Origin: Ectothiorhodospira shaposhnikovii
GTDB taxonomy: Bacteria > Pseudomonadota > Gammaproteobacteria > Ectothiorhodospirales > Ectothiorhodospiraceae
Direction: 5' to 3'
Assembly (NCBI RefSeq): GCF_016584105.1
Contig: NZ_NRSM01000002.1
Span: forward strand, 172,712-236,711
DNA length: 64,000 bases
In this document: in pieces, positions 29,960 through 40,077 of the stretch
How the letters are laid out: the number at the start of each line of letters is the position of its first letter
Numbering within the stretch: position 1 is the first letter of the stretch
Program-made: the position numbers and the translations under genes
Notes under the pieces: generated by a model
Told to the model about the DNA's origin: nothing
The model's input: only the letters and a program-made list of their open reading frames with translations
Database searches by the model: none

Positions 29960-30904
29960 ATGCACATCCTCCTCGCCAATCCCCGCGGATTCTGCGCCGG
30001 CGTCGACCGGGCCATCGAGATCGTCGAACGGGCCCTGGATCTGTTCGGCACCCCCATCTACGTTCGTCACGAAGTGGTCCACAACCGCTACGTGGTCAAT
30101 GAACTGCGGGAAAAGGGCGCCATCTTCGTCGAGGAACTGGATCAGGTCCCGGATGGGGCCACCGTCATCTTCAGCGCCCACGGCGTACCCCGCACCGTGC
30201 GCGACGAGGCCCGTCGCCGGGGCCTGCGGGTCTTCGACGCCACCTGTCCGCTGGTGACCAAGGTCCACATGCAGGTGGCCCGTCATGCCGCCCGGGGCGA
30301 GGAAGTGGTCCTCATCGGCCATGCCGGTCATCCCGAGGTGGACGGTACCCTGGGCCAGTATGACCGCAGCCAGGGCGGCGAGATCTATCTGGTGGAAAAC
30401 GTCGAGGCCGCCTCCCGGCTGGACGTGAAACACCCCGAAACCCTGGCCTACGTGACCCAGACCACCCTGTCCATGGACGACACCCAGGGCATCGTGGACG
30501 CCCTGCGGGCGCGCTTTCCCCACATCCAGGGCCAGCGCCGGGACGACATCTGCTACGCCACCCAGAACCGGCAGGATGCCATCAAGGCCCTGGCCGCCGA
30601 ATGCGACCTGATCCTGGTGGTGGGCTCTCCCAACAGCTCCAACTCCAACCGGCTGCGGGAGATCGCCGAAAAGCTGGGAGTGGAGGCCTATCTGATCGAC
30701 GGTGCCGAAGACATCCGGCAACAGTGGCTGGAAGGCCGTCGGCGGATCGGCGTCAGTGCCGGCGCCTCCGCGCCGGAGCTGCTGGTGCAGCAGGTACTGG
30801 ACCACCTGCGGCCCCTGGGCGTGGAGACCATCGTGGAACACGAGGGCCGGCCGGAAAAGGTGACTTTCTCCCTTCCCAGGGAGCTGCGTCTCAAGGAGGG
30901 CTGA
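29960..30904 (+). CDS. ispH: 4-hydroxy-3-methylbut-2-enyl diphosphate reductase
   Basis: The 314-residue protein has the three cluster ligands Cys12 ([10 protein letters not shown]), Cys96 (DATCPLV) and Cys198 (ICYATQNRQ), plus [13 protein letters not shown]. It makes IPP and DMAPP in the last step of the MEP pathway, which feeds IspB. It is the last gene of the ribF-ileS-lspA-fkpB-ispH cluster. Confidence 0.97.
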   Translation: MHILLANPRGFCAGVDRAIEIVERALDLFGTPIYVRHEVVHNRYVVNELREKGAIFVEELDQVPDGATVIFSAHGVPRTVRDEARRRGLRVFDATCPLVTKVHMQVARHAARGEEVVLIGHAGHPEVDGTLGQYDRSQGGEIYLVENVEAASRLDVKHPETLAYVTQTTLSMDDTQGIVDALRARFPHIQGQRRDDICYATQNRQDAIKALAAECDLILVVGSPNSSNSNRLREIAEKLGVEAYLIDGAEDIRQQWLEGRRRIGVSAGASAPELLVQQVLDHLRPLGVETIVEHEGRPEKVTFSLPRELRLKEG

Positions 30905-30941
30905 AGGCAGGCCACCTGCCGATGCCCGGCCCGACACCATG

Positions 30942-30969
30942 AAAAAAAGCGGGCGCCGATGGCGCCCGC
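30942..30969 (-). terminator. Intrinsic terminator of the torF-glnK-amtB operon
   Basis: On the minus strand GCGGGCGCC/GGCGCCCGC pairs around ATC and is followed by seven T's (30948-30942). It lies 31 bases after the amtB stop. Confidence 0.93.
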
Positions 30970-31000
30970 GATCACTACACTGCTTGCAGGGAAGGGACGG

Positions 31001-32254
31001 TTACTTGCGTCCGGCGGTGAATTCCGGATAGGCCTCCAGACCGCACTCGGCAATGTCCACGCCCTTCAGTTCGTCTTCCTCGCTCACACGGATGCCCATG
31101 GTGTACTTGAGAATCAGCCAGAAGATGATGCTCATGATGAAGACGAAGGTGAAGATGGACAGGATGCCCACCAGCTGAGCCACGAAGCTGGCATCCGGGT
31201 TGGACAGCAGCACCGCGAACACACCCCAGATACCCGCCGTGCCGTGGGCAGAGATGGCACCGGCCGGATCGTCGATGCGGATCTTGTCCAGCAGCACGAT
31301 GGAGAACACCACCAGCACGCCACCGATGAAGCCGATGGTGGTGGCCAGCAGCGGATGGGGCATCAGCGGTTCCGCCGTGATGGCCACCAGGCCGGCCAGG
31401 GCGCCGTTCAGACCCATGGTGAGGTCGGTCTTGCCGAACAGCAGACGGGAGGTGATCAGGGCCGCCACCACGCCGCCGGCGGCGGAGAGGTTGGTGTTGG
31501 TAAAGACACGGGCCACGGCGTTGGCGGATTCCACGTCGGACACCTTCAGCTCGGAGCCGCCGTTGAAACCGAACCAGCCCAGCCAGAGGATGAAGATACC
31601 CAGGGTGGCCAGGGGCATGTTGGCACCCGGCAGGGCATTGATCTGTCCCTTGGGACCATACTTGCCCTTACGAGCACCGAGGAGCAGCACACCGGCCAGG
31701 GCCGCCACCGCACCGGTCATGTGCACGATGCCGGAACCGGCGTAATCCATGTAACCCAGTTCGTCCAGGAAGCCGCCGCCCCAGCTCCAAAAACCCTGGA
31801 AGGGATAGATGAAACCGGTAAGGATCACGGCGAAGATGAGGAACGCCCAGAGCTTCATGCGCTCGGCCACGGCACCGGAGACGATGGACATGGCGGTGGC
31901 GACGAAGACCACCTGGAAGAAGAAGTCCGACAGATTGGAGTAGTAGATCTCCCCGTCGCTCAGCAGCACCTCTTCGACAGAGTTATCCACGCTGCTCAGG
32001 ATCGGCATGAAGCTCGGGATGAGGGAATTGAAGCCATCCCCGTACATGATGTTGTAGCCGATCAGCATGTACATGATACAGGCGATGGAATACAGCGCGA
32101 TGTTCTTGGTAAGAATCTCCACGGTGCTCTTGGAGCGGACCAGACCCGCCTCCAGCATCGTGAACCCTGCGGCCATCCACATGACCAGTGCGCCGGATAC
32201 GAGGAAATAGAACGTATCCAGGGCGTATGCGATTTCTATGACTTGGCTTTCCAC
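31001..32254 (-). CDS. amtB: Ammonium transporter AmtB
   Basis: The 417-residue protein has about 11 membrane helices, the twin pore histidines in GIVHMTGAVAAL and ISAHGTAGIWG, and the C-terminal VSEEDELKGVDIAECG that binds GlnK. No signal peptide is seen. It conducts ammonium under nitrogen limitation. It is the last gene of the torF-like-glnK-amtB operon. Confidence 0.96.
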   Translation of the reverse strand: MESQVIEIAYALDTFYFLVSGALVMWMAAGFTMLEAGLVRSKSTVEILTKNIALYSIACIMYMLIGYNIMYGDGFNSLIPSFMPILSSVDNSVEEVLLSDGEIYYSNLSDFFFQVVFVATAMSIVSGAVAERMKLWAFLIFAVILTGFIYPFQGFWSWGGGFLDELGYMDYAGSGIVHMTGAVAALAGVLLLGARKGKYGPKGQINALPGANMPLATLGIFILWLGWFGFNGGSELKVSDVESANAVARVFTNTNLSAAGGVVAALITSRLLFGKTDLTMGLNGALAGLVAITAEPLMPHPLLATTIGFIGGVLVVFSIVLLDKIRIDDPAGAISAHGTAGIWGVFAVLLSNPDASFVAQLVGILSIFTFVFIMSIIFWLILKYTMGIRVSEEDELKGVDIAECGLEAYPEFTAGRK

Positions 32255-32290
32255 GGTATGTCCCCCGCCGACATTGATCGGCTTATGGTT

Positions 32291-33393
<1,103 letters not shown>

Positions 33394-33452
33394 GTGTCGA
33401 TCTCCTGATCAAGGGTTTTGCTGTGGTTGAAAAACTGCTTCAACGGAGCATT

Positions 33453-33468
33453 AGCAGGGAACATGCCA
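33453..33468 (-). promoter_or_regulatory. Sigma-54 (RpoN) promoter of torF-glnK-amtB
   Basis: On the minus strand TGGCATGTTCCCTGCT matches the -24/-12 consensus TGGCACGNNNNTTGCW at all but two positions, with invariant GG and GC correctly spaced. It lies 60 bases before the porin ATG, with CAGGAG as ribosome site. Confidence 0.85.
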
Positions 33469-33547
33469 GTTTTTTTTATCAAATATTTCAATGGATTGGC
33501 CACATGAGACAGAAAACAGCCCCGGAAGGCGCGCCGTTTTGGGCAAA

Positions 33548-33578
33548 TGCACCACACGAGCGCACCAAAATAGGGCGC
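33548..33578 (-). promoter_or_regulatory. Candidate NtrC-like activator sites
   Basis: Two GCACC half sites (33549-33553 and 33562-33566), read TGGTGC on the minus strand, and an imperfect inverted GCACC-N6-GGGCGC lie 80-110 bases upstream of the sigma-54 promoter. The match to the NtrC palindrome is only partial. Confidence 0.4.
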
Positions 33579-33656
33579 CCATCCACCACTCGCCCATCCC
33601 CTGCCGGGACGACTAGAATAGGGTTCAATACACAAAAGACCACGGAGGAAACGGCC

Positions 33657-33941
33657 ATGATCGACAGCAAGAGCCTGGATGAGATGGCGCGCAAGCTGAG
33701 CAGCATGATGCCCGAGTCGGTGCAGCACGTTCAGGCGGACATCGAGAAGAACCTCAAGGCGGGTCTGTCCGGTGCCCTGCAGCGCATGGATCTGGTGACC
33801 CGGGAGGAGTTCGAGGTGCAGGCCGCCCTGCTGGAGCGCACCCGCGAGCGCCTCTCCGCCATGGAGGCCAGGGTCAAGGCCCTGGAGAAGGAATTCCTGG
33901 TCCCCCGCACCCGGGGGGACGACAACGTGGGCGAGGTGTAG
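33657..33941 (+). CDS. ubiK: Ubiquinone biosynthesis accessory factor UbiK (YqiC)
   Basis: The 94-residue protein (E. coli UbiK is 96) begins at 33657 after an excellent GGAGG. The C-terminal half is the coiled-coil of the BMFP family (FEVQAALLERTRERLSAMEARVKALEK). It helps the soluble ubiquinone-synthesis complex. The gene also appears under the name yqiC. A TAGAAT hexamer at 33614-33619 may be its -10. Confidence 0.92.
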   Translation: MIDSKSLDEMARKLSSMMPESVQHVQADIEKNLKAGLSGALQRMDLVTREEFEVQAALLERTRERLSAMEARVKALEKEFLVPRTRGDDNVGEV

Positions 33942-33950
33942 CGGCGGCGT

Positions 33951-33982
33951 TTTCCCCTCACCCCCACGAGGATGAGGGGAAA
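33951..33982. terminator. Hairpin between convergent ubiK and the cytochrome b gene
   Basis: TTTCCCCTCA and TGAGGGGAAA form a perfect 10-bp stem around CCCCCACGAGGA. It lacks a T-run and shares loop sequence with the 22221 hairpin, so it may be a REP-like element. Confidence 0.55.
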
Positions 33983-33992
33983 CACCCACAAC

Positions 33993-34595
33993 TCATTTAC
34001 GCTCCTCCTGATACCCGGTCACCATGGACTTGAGATAGGCATACCAGGGATGACCGGTGGTGGAGGCCATGTAGATATGGCCGATCAGGAACACCATCAG
34101 GGCAAAGGTGGCCGCCACGTGGGCGTAGGCCACCCAGGCCAGGGGCAACAGATCGCCCATGAAAGTCCCTTTCCAGGCGACGTAGGTCAGCAGCAGCAGA
34201 CCGGACACCCACAACGCCGGCGCAATCGCCGCCTTGAAACCGAAATAGGCCAGTCGCTGCAGCGGATTATGCTTGCTGGACGGTGACGTCACGAACGGCT
34301 TGGCTTCGCCGGAGAAGATTCCGTAGGCGTAGTACATCATCACCGCCGGCAATCCCCGGTGGGTGGGCACATACTGGCGCCACTCCCCCGTCACCACATG
34401 CCAGAAGATGGCAAAGGCCCACAGACCGATCAGGCTCAGGGCCATGACGATATGGACCTGGAGGGCCGTGTCATAGGCCATCAGGCCATGACTGCCGTGC
34501 AGTGCCAGCCCGGTGAACAACAGGCCGAAGATCAGGATCGTCTGCGCCCAGTGCCAGAAACGCTCGAACAGCGTGAAGATGCGTACCTTGCTCAT
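33993..34595 (-). CDS. Cytochrome b561-type membrane protein (partner of the octaheme cytochrome)
   Basis: The 200-residue protein has about four membrane helices and histidines suited to heme b ligation (FERFWHWAQ, HIVMALSLIGLWAF, FAIFWHVVTGEW, MVFLIGHIYMA). It fits the cytochrome b/b6-like membrane subunit family. Its ATG at 34595 overlaps the stop of the octaheme cytochrome gene, so the two are translationally coupled. It probably exchanges electrons between quinol and the periplasmic hemes. Confidence 0.88.
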   Translation of the reverse strand: MSKVRIFTLFERFWHWAQTILIFGLLFTGLALHGSHGLMAYDTALQVHIVMALSLIGLWAFAIFWHVVTGEWRQYVPTHRGLPAVMMYYAYGIFSGEAKPFVTSPSSKHNPLQRLAYFGFKAAIAPALWVSGLLLLTYVAWKGTFMGDLLPLAWVAYAHVAATFALMVFLIGHIYMASTTGHPWYAYLKSMVTGYQEERK

Positions 34596-36205
34596 GCAGC
34601 CCCCCTCATCCGGCGACGGTGGATCAGATAGCGTCCCAGGCCGTGAGCCACCACCGACAGCAGGGTCAGCCATACCGCGAGCCAGCCGAAGGGTTCCCAG
34701 GGATGCCGGTCACGACCGGGAATGTAAACCCCTGGCAGATCCGCCAGCCGACCGTCCACGCCGTGGCAGGATTCACAGTTCAGGGCATCCTCCCTGGGCG
34801 CCACCATGTGATTGACCGGCCAGTACATGCGGGTGTCCACAAATCCGTACTCGCCGCTGAACCCGGCCTCGGTCTGACCCGTCCGGCGGGCGGTGGCCAT
34901 GCCCGATGCCAACGCCGCATCCCAGTCGTAACCCCGCCAGAAGGCGTTTTCGTCCCGCCCGAACAGGTGCGCCACCAACAGGGTGTTGTAGTGGGTATCG
35001 TAGGGTTGACGCCCCGCCATGATCTTGAAAGGCCAGATCCGGGCGCCGGGCTGCCCCGGTTCCCCCAGGGGCCGGTTCACGGGCACCGGCACGGCGGGAT
35101 CAATGGGATCCCCCAACAGGGTGTAGTGCATGTTGCCATCGAACCAGCGGTACTCCGGCACCAGATTTTCCTCCCACTGGAAGGCGCCCTTCATGCCGTC
35201 ATAGACCACCAGACCGTCCTCCATTTCCACCACGGGGCGCCCCTGTTCGTCCCGGCGCCCGGCCACGGACCAGTCCCAGAGGGTCTTGGTGGGCAGCCCG
35301 CCCCGGGCAATGGCCGGTACATGGCAGGTCTGACAGGCAATGAATTCGGCATGCTGGTTGAGCTTGTTATGGATGCCGGTGTCATGGGGCGCGGTGCCGT
35401 GGCAGGACTGACAGGCCGGTCGGTCGCTCTCCCGCCCCGGCACCGCAACACCCGCTTCCGGGGCAGCCTTGAGCTGGTAGCGGCTACCCTGCTGGATATG
35501 GCCGGTAAATTCATGGCAGGTGGCACAGGAAAAATTCAGGCCGTCGGGGTCCATGTGAACATCCACATGGCGGGGTGGCGCCAGCAGGGAGCTGTCCAGA
35601 TCGCCGTGCTTGACCGCGTCGCCCCCGCCCCCTTCAAAGTGGCAGGTGCCACAGGTTTCCCGGCTGGATCGACCCACATGGCGGGCCACATGGGCCAGAT
35701 CCGGGGCCTTGAACAGTCGACCCCGGAACGGGGTATCCTCGTAGGGGGGATGACCGGCCCCGGTGGGAAATTTCACATAGGTGCCCGTGGTGTCATGACA
35801 GACCAGGCAGTCCACCCGATCCTGGGCGGTGAAATCGAAATGCTCGTCCTCCCAACCGTAGCCCACGTGGCAACTGCTGCAGCGCTCATAACTGCCGGCA
35901 ATGCCCTGGCACAGATTGTTCAGGGCAAACCGCTTGCCCAGGGTCTGGCCGGTTTCCGGCTGCTCGAAGCGCCAGGTCCAGTGGATGCTGCGGTGAACCT
36001 GCAGCGCGGCTTCCGTGTGGCATTCCAGACAGGCCCGGGTGACTTCCGGGCCACTATGGAACGGACCGGCCAGTTGCTCGAACTTGCGGTGATCCGCCGT
36101 GGAGGACAAGGATGTCTCCGCGGGCAGGGCGGGGATCTCGTCGGCCGGTATCTGCAAGGGGAGCAGTACCAGCGAAAGAATGAGAAGACCTGAGCGTATC
36201 GACAC
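34592..36205 (-). CDS. Octaheme tetrathionate reductase-like cytochrome c (GTG start)
   Basis: The 537-residue protein begins with GTG at 36205, with GGAG upstream, and has a signal peptide. It contains eight CXXCH motifs with Cys at 59, 109, 133, 185, 227, 265, 291 and 477. The spacing and CHDTTGTYVK (Lys145, possibly an active-site heme ligand) match the octaheme tetrathionate reductase family. A C-terminal helix (about 505-528) anchors it in the membrane. It could reduce tetrathionate or nitrogen/sulfur oxyanions. An FNR-type box at 36298-36311 precedes it. Confidence 0.9.
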   Translation of the reverse strand: MSIRSGLLILSLVLLPLQIPADEIPALPAETSLSSTADHRKFEQLAGPFHSGPEVTRACLECHTEAALQVHRSIHWTWRFEQPETGQTLGKRFALNNLCQGIAGSYERCSSCHVGYGWEDEHFDFTAQDRVDCLVCHDTTGTYVKFPTGAGHPPYEDTPFRGRLFKAPDLAHVARHVGRSSRETCGTCHFEGGGGDAVKHGDLDSSLLAPPRHVDVHMDPDGLNFSCATCHEFTGHIQQGSRYQLKAAPEAGVAVPGRESDRPACQSCHGTAPHDTGIHNKLNQHAEFIACQTCHVPAIARGGLPTKTLWDWSVAGRRDEQGRPVVEMEDGLVVYDGMKGAFQWEENLVPEYRWFDGNMHYTLLGDPIDPAVPVPVNRPLGEPGQPGARIWPFKIMAGRQPYDTHYNTLLVAHLFGRDENAFWRGYDWDAALASGMATARRTGQTEAGFSGEYGFVDTRMYWPVNHMVAPREDALNCESCHGVDGRLADLPGVYIPGRDRHPWEPFGWLAVWLTLLSVVAHGLGRYLIHRRRMRGAA

Positions 36206-36297
36206 GTGTCACTCCGGGACGTGAATGGCAAACCGGAGACCATTAGCAGGCACTAATAATCTAAAGTGAGTGTGACACAACCTCCACGCCTGCGTCC

Positions 36298-36311
36298 TTG
36301 ATAATCATCAG
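36298..36311 (-). promoter_or_regulatory. FNR/Anr binding box upstream of the octaheme cytochrome gene
   Basis: TTGATAATCATCAG matches TTGATNNNNATCAA at 9 of 10 positions. Its centre is about 99 bases before the GTG start. A TAGATT on the minus strand (36263-36258) is a possible -10, which would place the box near -55; the spacing is not a textbook class I or II site. Confidence 0.6.
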
Positions 36312-36318
36312 GACGCCC

Positions 36319-37392
36319 TCAGCCGGGCCGGCACCAGTCATCGCCGGCGGCATCCTCGCGGTTGCGTTCACGCACCACATAGGAGCGGATCCGCCCCGAC
36401 TCGAAATAGGTCCGCGCCATCAGTTCGCTCAGCACCCCGGTGGTGAGCAGCTGCACCGAGACCAGCACACACATCACCCCCACGAACAACAGCGGCCGGG
36501 TGCCGATATCCGCCTGCAACAGCACCTTGATCAGCAGCAAGTAGCCCAGAATGGCCGAGCCCAGGGCGCCAAAGAACAGGCCGATGGAACCGAAGAAGTG
36601 TCCCGGGCGCGCCTTGTAGCGCATGAAGAAGTACACCGACAAAAGGTCCAGGATCACCCGGAAGGTGCGGGAGATCCCGTACTTGGAGTCGCCGTGGGCA
36701 CGGGGGTGGTGGGTCACCACGTGCTCGCGGATGCGCCGCGGCGAGGTCTGGGTGGCGAACCAGGCGGGGATGAAGCGATGCATCTCGCCGTAGAGACGGA
36801 CCCCCTTGAGAACCTGAGCCCGGAACACCTTGAGGCTGCAGCCGTAGTCGTGCAGGTTCACCTTGGTGGTCCAGCGGATCAGCTTGTTGGCGATGCGGGA
36901 CGGTACCTTGCGTTTCCACAGATCGTCATGGCGGTCCTTGCGCCAGCCCGCCACCATGTCCAGATCCTCGTCCAGCAGTCGCCGCACCATGACGGGGATA
37001 TCCGCCGGATCGTTCTGCAGGTCGCCGTCCAGGGTGGCGATGACGCTGCCGCGGGCATGGTCGATCCCCGCCTGCATGGCCGCGGTCTGGCCGAAATTGC
37101 GCTGCAACGTGAGTACCCGCACATGGCGTCCATACTGTTCCCGGGCCGCCAGCATGTGGTCAGGCGTGGTGTCGGCACTGCCGTCATCCACCAGCACCAC
37201 CTCCCAGGGCATGGACAGGTCACCCAGGGCCTCATGGATACGGGCTACCAGAGGGGCCACGTTATCCTCTTCGTTGTACATGGGAATGACCAGGGACAGA
37301 CTCAGGGTCTCCTCGGTGCGGTAGACGGCGTAGCCCTGATCATCGGTGACGGCCTGCGCCGTCGCGGCATCGCCTTCGGGTTTGACGGACAT
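36319..37392 (-). CDS. GT2 glycosyltransferase (ArnC/DPM1-like)
   Basis: The 357-residue protein has a GT-A catalytic domain (LSLVIPMYNEEDNVAPL, VLVDDGSADTT, TLDGDLQNDP) and two C-terminal membrane helices (about 265-325). This fits enzymes that put a sugar on undecaprenyl phosphate, such as ArnC and the DPM1 family. It lies 6 bases after the LPG-synthase-TM-like gene and faces an ArnT-like gene, so it probably makes the donor for that transferase. The sugar is unknown. Confidence 0.88.
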   Translation of the reverse strand: MSVKPEGDAATAQAVTDDQGYAVYRTEETLSLSLVIPMYNEEDNVAPLVARIHEALGDLSMPWEVVLVDDGSADTTPDHMLAAREQYGRHVRVLTLQRNFGQTAAMQAGIDHARGSVIATLDGDLQNDPADIPVMVRRLLDEDLDMVAGWRKDRHDDLWKRKVPSRIANKLIRWTTKVNLHDYGCSLKVFRAQVLKGVRLYGEMHRFIPAWFATQTSPRRIREHVVTHHPRAHGDSKYGISRTFRVILDLLSVYFFMRYKARPGHFFGSIGLFFGALGSAILGYLLLIKVLLQADIGTRPLLFVGVMCVLVSVQLLTTGVLSELMARTYFESGRIRSYVVRERNREDAAGDDWCRPG

Positions 37393-37398
37393 GATGGT

Positions 37399-38343
37399 CT
37401 ATTTCTCTTTGTTGGCCGCCGGCAGCCAGGGCAACAACAGCCCGCCGGCAAGCGTGGATCCAAGCAGGAAAAGGTGCAGATTGACGGCGCCCACCAGGGC
37501 CTGTTCCGCCGATACGCCGAAAGGCAGCAGGGCCGCCATCACACCGGCTTCGTAGGTACCGGCCCCGCCGACCCCGTGTACCGGCAGGACACTGGTCAGA
37601 TCACCGGCGATGACCGCCAGCCACAGGGCGGCGGCGGGGGCCTCCAGGAACAGGGCCAGCACCCAGACAAAGACGGCCAGTTTGACGCCCCAGTTCAGTG
37701 CCGTCCAGGCCCAGGCACGCCAGAAGTCCCGGGGAGAGGACGGCAAGGCCTCCAGGGCCCGCAGGACCCACTCCCCCCATCGCCCCCGGACACGGGGCGC
37801 CAGCCAGTGCCGCAGCAGGGGTGAGGCGCGGCGCACCAGCGGCAGACCGGACAGCCACAGGATCGTAGCCGCCAAGGCCGCCGGCCATCCCACCAGCCAG
37901 GTGCCGACCGCCGCCAGGCCGAAGGCGGCGAGCACATGCAGGTCCATGAGGCGAAACCAGAGCAGCACCGGCACGGAATGCACCGCCGGTACCTGGAAAT
38001 AGCGCGCCATCAACACCGGAAAGCTCAGCTCGCCGGTACGCATGGGCAGCAGATTATTGAGCAGATTATGAATCAGTGTCAGGCGCAGACAGGCCGGAAA
38101 ACGGCCTCGCATCACCGACCGGTAAAAGTCATAGACCCGCCAGGCACGCAGGACATAGGTGAGCAGGGTGAGCAGACCGGCCACCAGCAGGGCCGCCGGC
38201 GATAGATCCCGCCAGGGTGTCAGGATGGCTCCCCACCCGTAGAAGACTTCCACCAGCCCGACAAAGGCCAGGAAGATGGCGATGGAAACGAGGGTTCTGG
38301 CGCGAGGCCTCAACATCCGGAAATATCCCAACACACCCGCCAC
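37399..38343 (-). CDS. Lysylphosphatidylglycerol synthase TM-like (UPF0104/AglD) membrane protein
   Basis: The 314-residue protein has about eight helices and the family signatures LIHNLLNNLLPMRTGELSFPVLMARYF and VLPVHGVGGAGTYEAGVMAALLPFG. Members are related to the flippase part of MprF and to AglD. A start at the GTG at 38343 is given; an ATG at 38316 is possible. It is in an operon with the GT2 gene, so a role in lipid-linked sugar transport is likely. Confidence 0.82.
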   Translation of the reverse strand: MAGVLGYFRMLRPRARTLVSIAIFLAFVGLVEVFYGWGAILTPWRDLSPAALLVAGLLTLLTYVLRAWRVYDFYRSVMRGRFPACLRLTLIHNLLNNLLPMRTGELSFPVLMARYFQVPAVHSVPVLLWFRLMDLHVLAAFGLAAVGTWLVGWPAALAATILWLSGLPLVRRASPLLRHWLAPRVRGRWGEWVLRALEALPSSPRDFWRAWAWTALNWGVKLAVFVWVLALFLEAPAAALWLAVIAGDLTSVLPVHGVGGAGTYEAGVMAALLPFGVSAEQALVGAVNLHLFLLGSTLAGGLLLPWLPAANKEK

Positions 38344-38427
38344 CCGTCGACAAAGCGAAACCCTGCCGCCGACACCACGACCGGGTTACACTGCGCACAT
38401 TCCATCCAAGCCCCGCAAGCCGACATC

Positions 38428-40008
38428 GTGCCACGCATCCATACCTATTACCCGACGGACCTGCAGGAACTGTCACCCCGCATCCTCTGGGCCTTCCTGA
38501 CGGCGGCCCTGTTCACGGCCTTCTTCTACAACCTGCACGGCGTGCCGCTGTTCGACCTGGACGAAGGGGCGTTCAGTGAAGCGACCCGGGACATGCTGGC
38601 CCGGGGTGACTTCATCGCCACTTACCTCTATGGCGAGCCGCGGTATGATAAGCCCATCCTGATTTACTGGCTACAGGCCCTGAGCGTGAGCGCCTTCGGG
38701 CTCAACGAACTGGCCCTGCGACTGCCCTCGGCCCTCGCCGCCACCGGCTGGATGCTGCTGATATTCGCCTTCGTGCGGCGGGTCTGTGACCGTCATACCG
38801 CCCTGGCGGCCGCCATCATCGGCGCCACGTCCCTGGGGGTGATCGTCATCGGCAAGGCGGCCATCGCCGATGCCGCCCTGCATCTGTTCATCGTCGGCGC
38901 CATGTTCGCCATCTACCTGCATTTCAAGGAAGGCGGGGTTCGCTGGGTCTATCTGGCGTTCCTGTGCATGGGCCTGGGCTTCCTGACCAAGGGTCCGGTG
39001 GCGGTGGTGATCCCGCTGGCGGTCAGCCTGATCTTCTATGGTCTCAAGGGCGAGTGGCGATCCTGGCTGCGGGCGGCCTTCAATCCCCTGGGGATCATGC
39101 TGTTCCTGCTCATCGTGCTGCCCTGGTATCTGGCCATCACCTGGCGGGAAGGGCCGGGGTTCCTGATGGGCTTTTTCCTGGAGCACAACCTGGGCCGTTT
39201 CCAGGCCCCCATGCATGGCCATGCCGGTCCCTTCTATTTTTATCTGCCGGTGCTGCTGGTGGCCCTGCTGCCCTATACCACGGTACTGATCCGGACCCTG
39301 TGGGAAGTGCGGGAGAGCTTCCGCGAGGACCTGCACGGGTATCTGCTGACCTGGTTCCTGTTCGTGCTGGTGCTGTTCTCGGCGGCCGGCACCAAGCTGC
39401 CCCATTACATCTTCTACGGCATCACCCCCCTGTTCATCCTGATGGCCCTGCACCTGGACCGGGTCCGCGGCCGGTTCTGGCTGTTCCTGCCCCCGGCCCT
39501 GCTGTTTGCCGGGCTGCTGGCCCTGCCCCATCTGGTGGACCTGATCAAGCCCCATCTGGACGACCCCTTCATTCTCGCCCTGCTGACGGACCACCATGTG
39601 CATTTCGGCCCCCTCTGGCATGCCTTCTTCGTCATCGCCCTGGCGGCCTGCCTGTTCTTCATGCTGGATCGCCGCATCCAGCGCGGCTATCGCCTGTTCC
39701 TGATCGGCCTGACCCTGAACGTGGGCGTGGCGGGACTCCTGCTCCCGGCGGTGGCCGGTGTACAGCAGTCCCCCATCCGCGATGCCGGCCTGGCGGCCAG
39801 GGATCTGCCGGAGACGGTGGTGATGTGGCGCCTGAACAACCCCAGTTTCAGCATCTATGCCAACCGGGGCGTGGAGCGGCGCATGCCGGAGCCGGGAGAA
39901 GTGGCGGTCACCAAGGAGGATTCCCTGGACAGGCTGGCGCACCTCCCCCATGAAGTGCTGCACGCGCGCAACGGGGTGATCCTGGTGCGGATACTCGAAG
40001 CCCCGTAG
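38428..40008 (+). CDS. ArnT-like GT83 glycosyltransferase (GTG start)
   Basis: The 526-residue protein has about 12 helices and the GT-C signature FDLDEGAFSEATRDMLARGDF, then YDKPILIYWLQA. This matches dolichyl-phosphate-mannose transferases and ArnT, which moves aminoarabinose to lipid A. Translation starts at GTG 38428. No arnABD genes are near, so the sugar may be a simple hexose. It is divergent from the GT2/flippase-like pair by 84 bases and probably belongs with them. Confidence 0.87.
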   Translation: MPRIHTYYPTDLQELSPRILWAFLTAALFTAFFYNLHGVPLFDLDEGAFSEATRDMLARGDFIATYLYGEPRYDKPILIYWLQALSVSAFGLNELALRLPSALAATGWMLLIFAFVRRVCDRHTALAAAIIGATSLGVIVIGKAAIADAALHLFIVGAMFAIYLHFKEGGVRWVYLAFLCMGLGFLTKGPVAVVIPLAVSLIFYGLKGEWRSWLRAAFNPLGIMLFLLIVLPWYLAITWREGPGFLMGFFLEHNLGRFQAPMHGHAGPFYFYLPVLLVALLPYTTVLIRTLWEVRESFREDLHGYLLTWFLFVLVLFSAAGTKLPHYIFYGITPLFILMALHLDRVRGRFWLFLPPALLFAGLLALPHLVDLIKPHLDDPFILALLTDHHVHFGPLWHAFFVIALAACLFFMLDRRIQRGYRLFLIGLTLNVGVAGLLLPAVAGVQQSPIRDAGLAARDLPETVVMWRLNNPSFSIYANRGVERRMPEPGEVAVTKEDSLDRLAHLPHEVLHARNGVILVRILEAP

Positions 40009-40077
40009 GGAAGTTCGCTCGGGTGCCGGCTTTGGGTTATAGTCCGGGCATCAGGGACGAGCCCCATGGAAGGAGCC

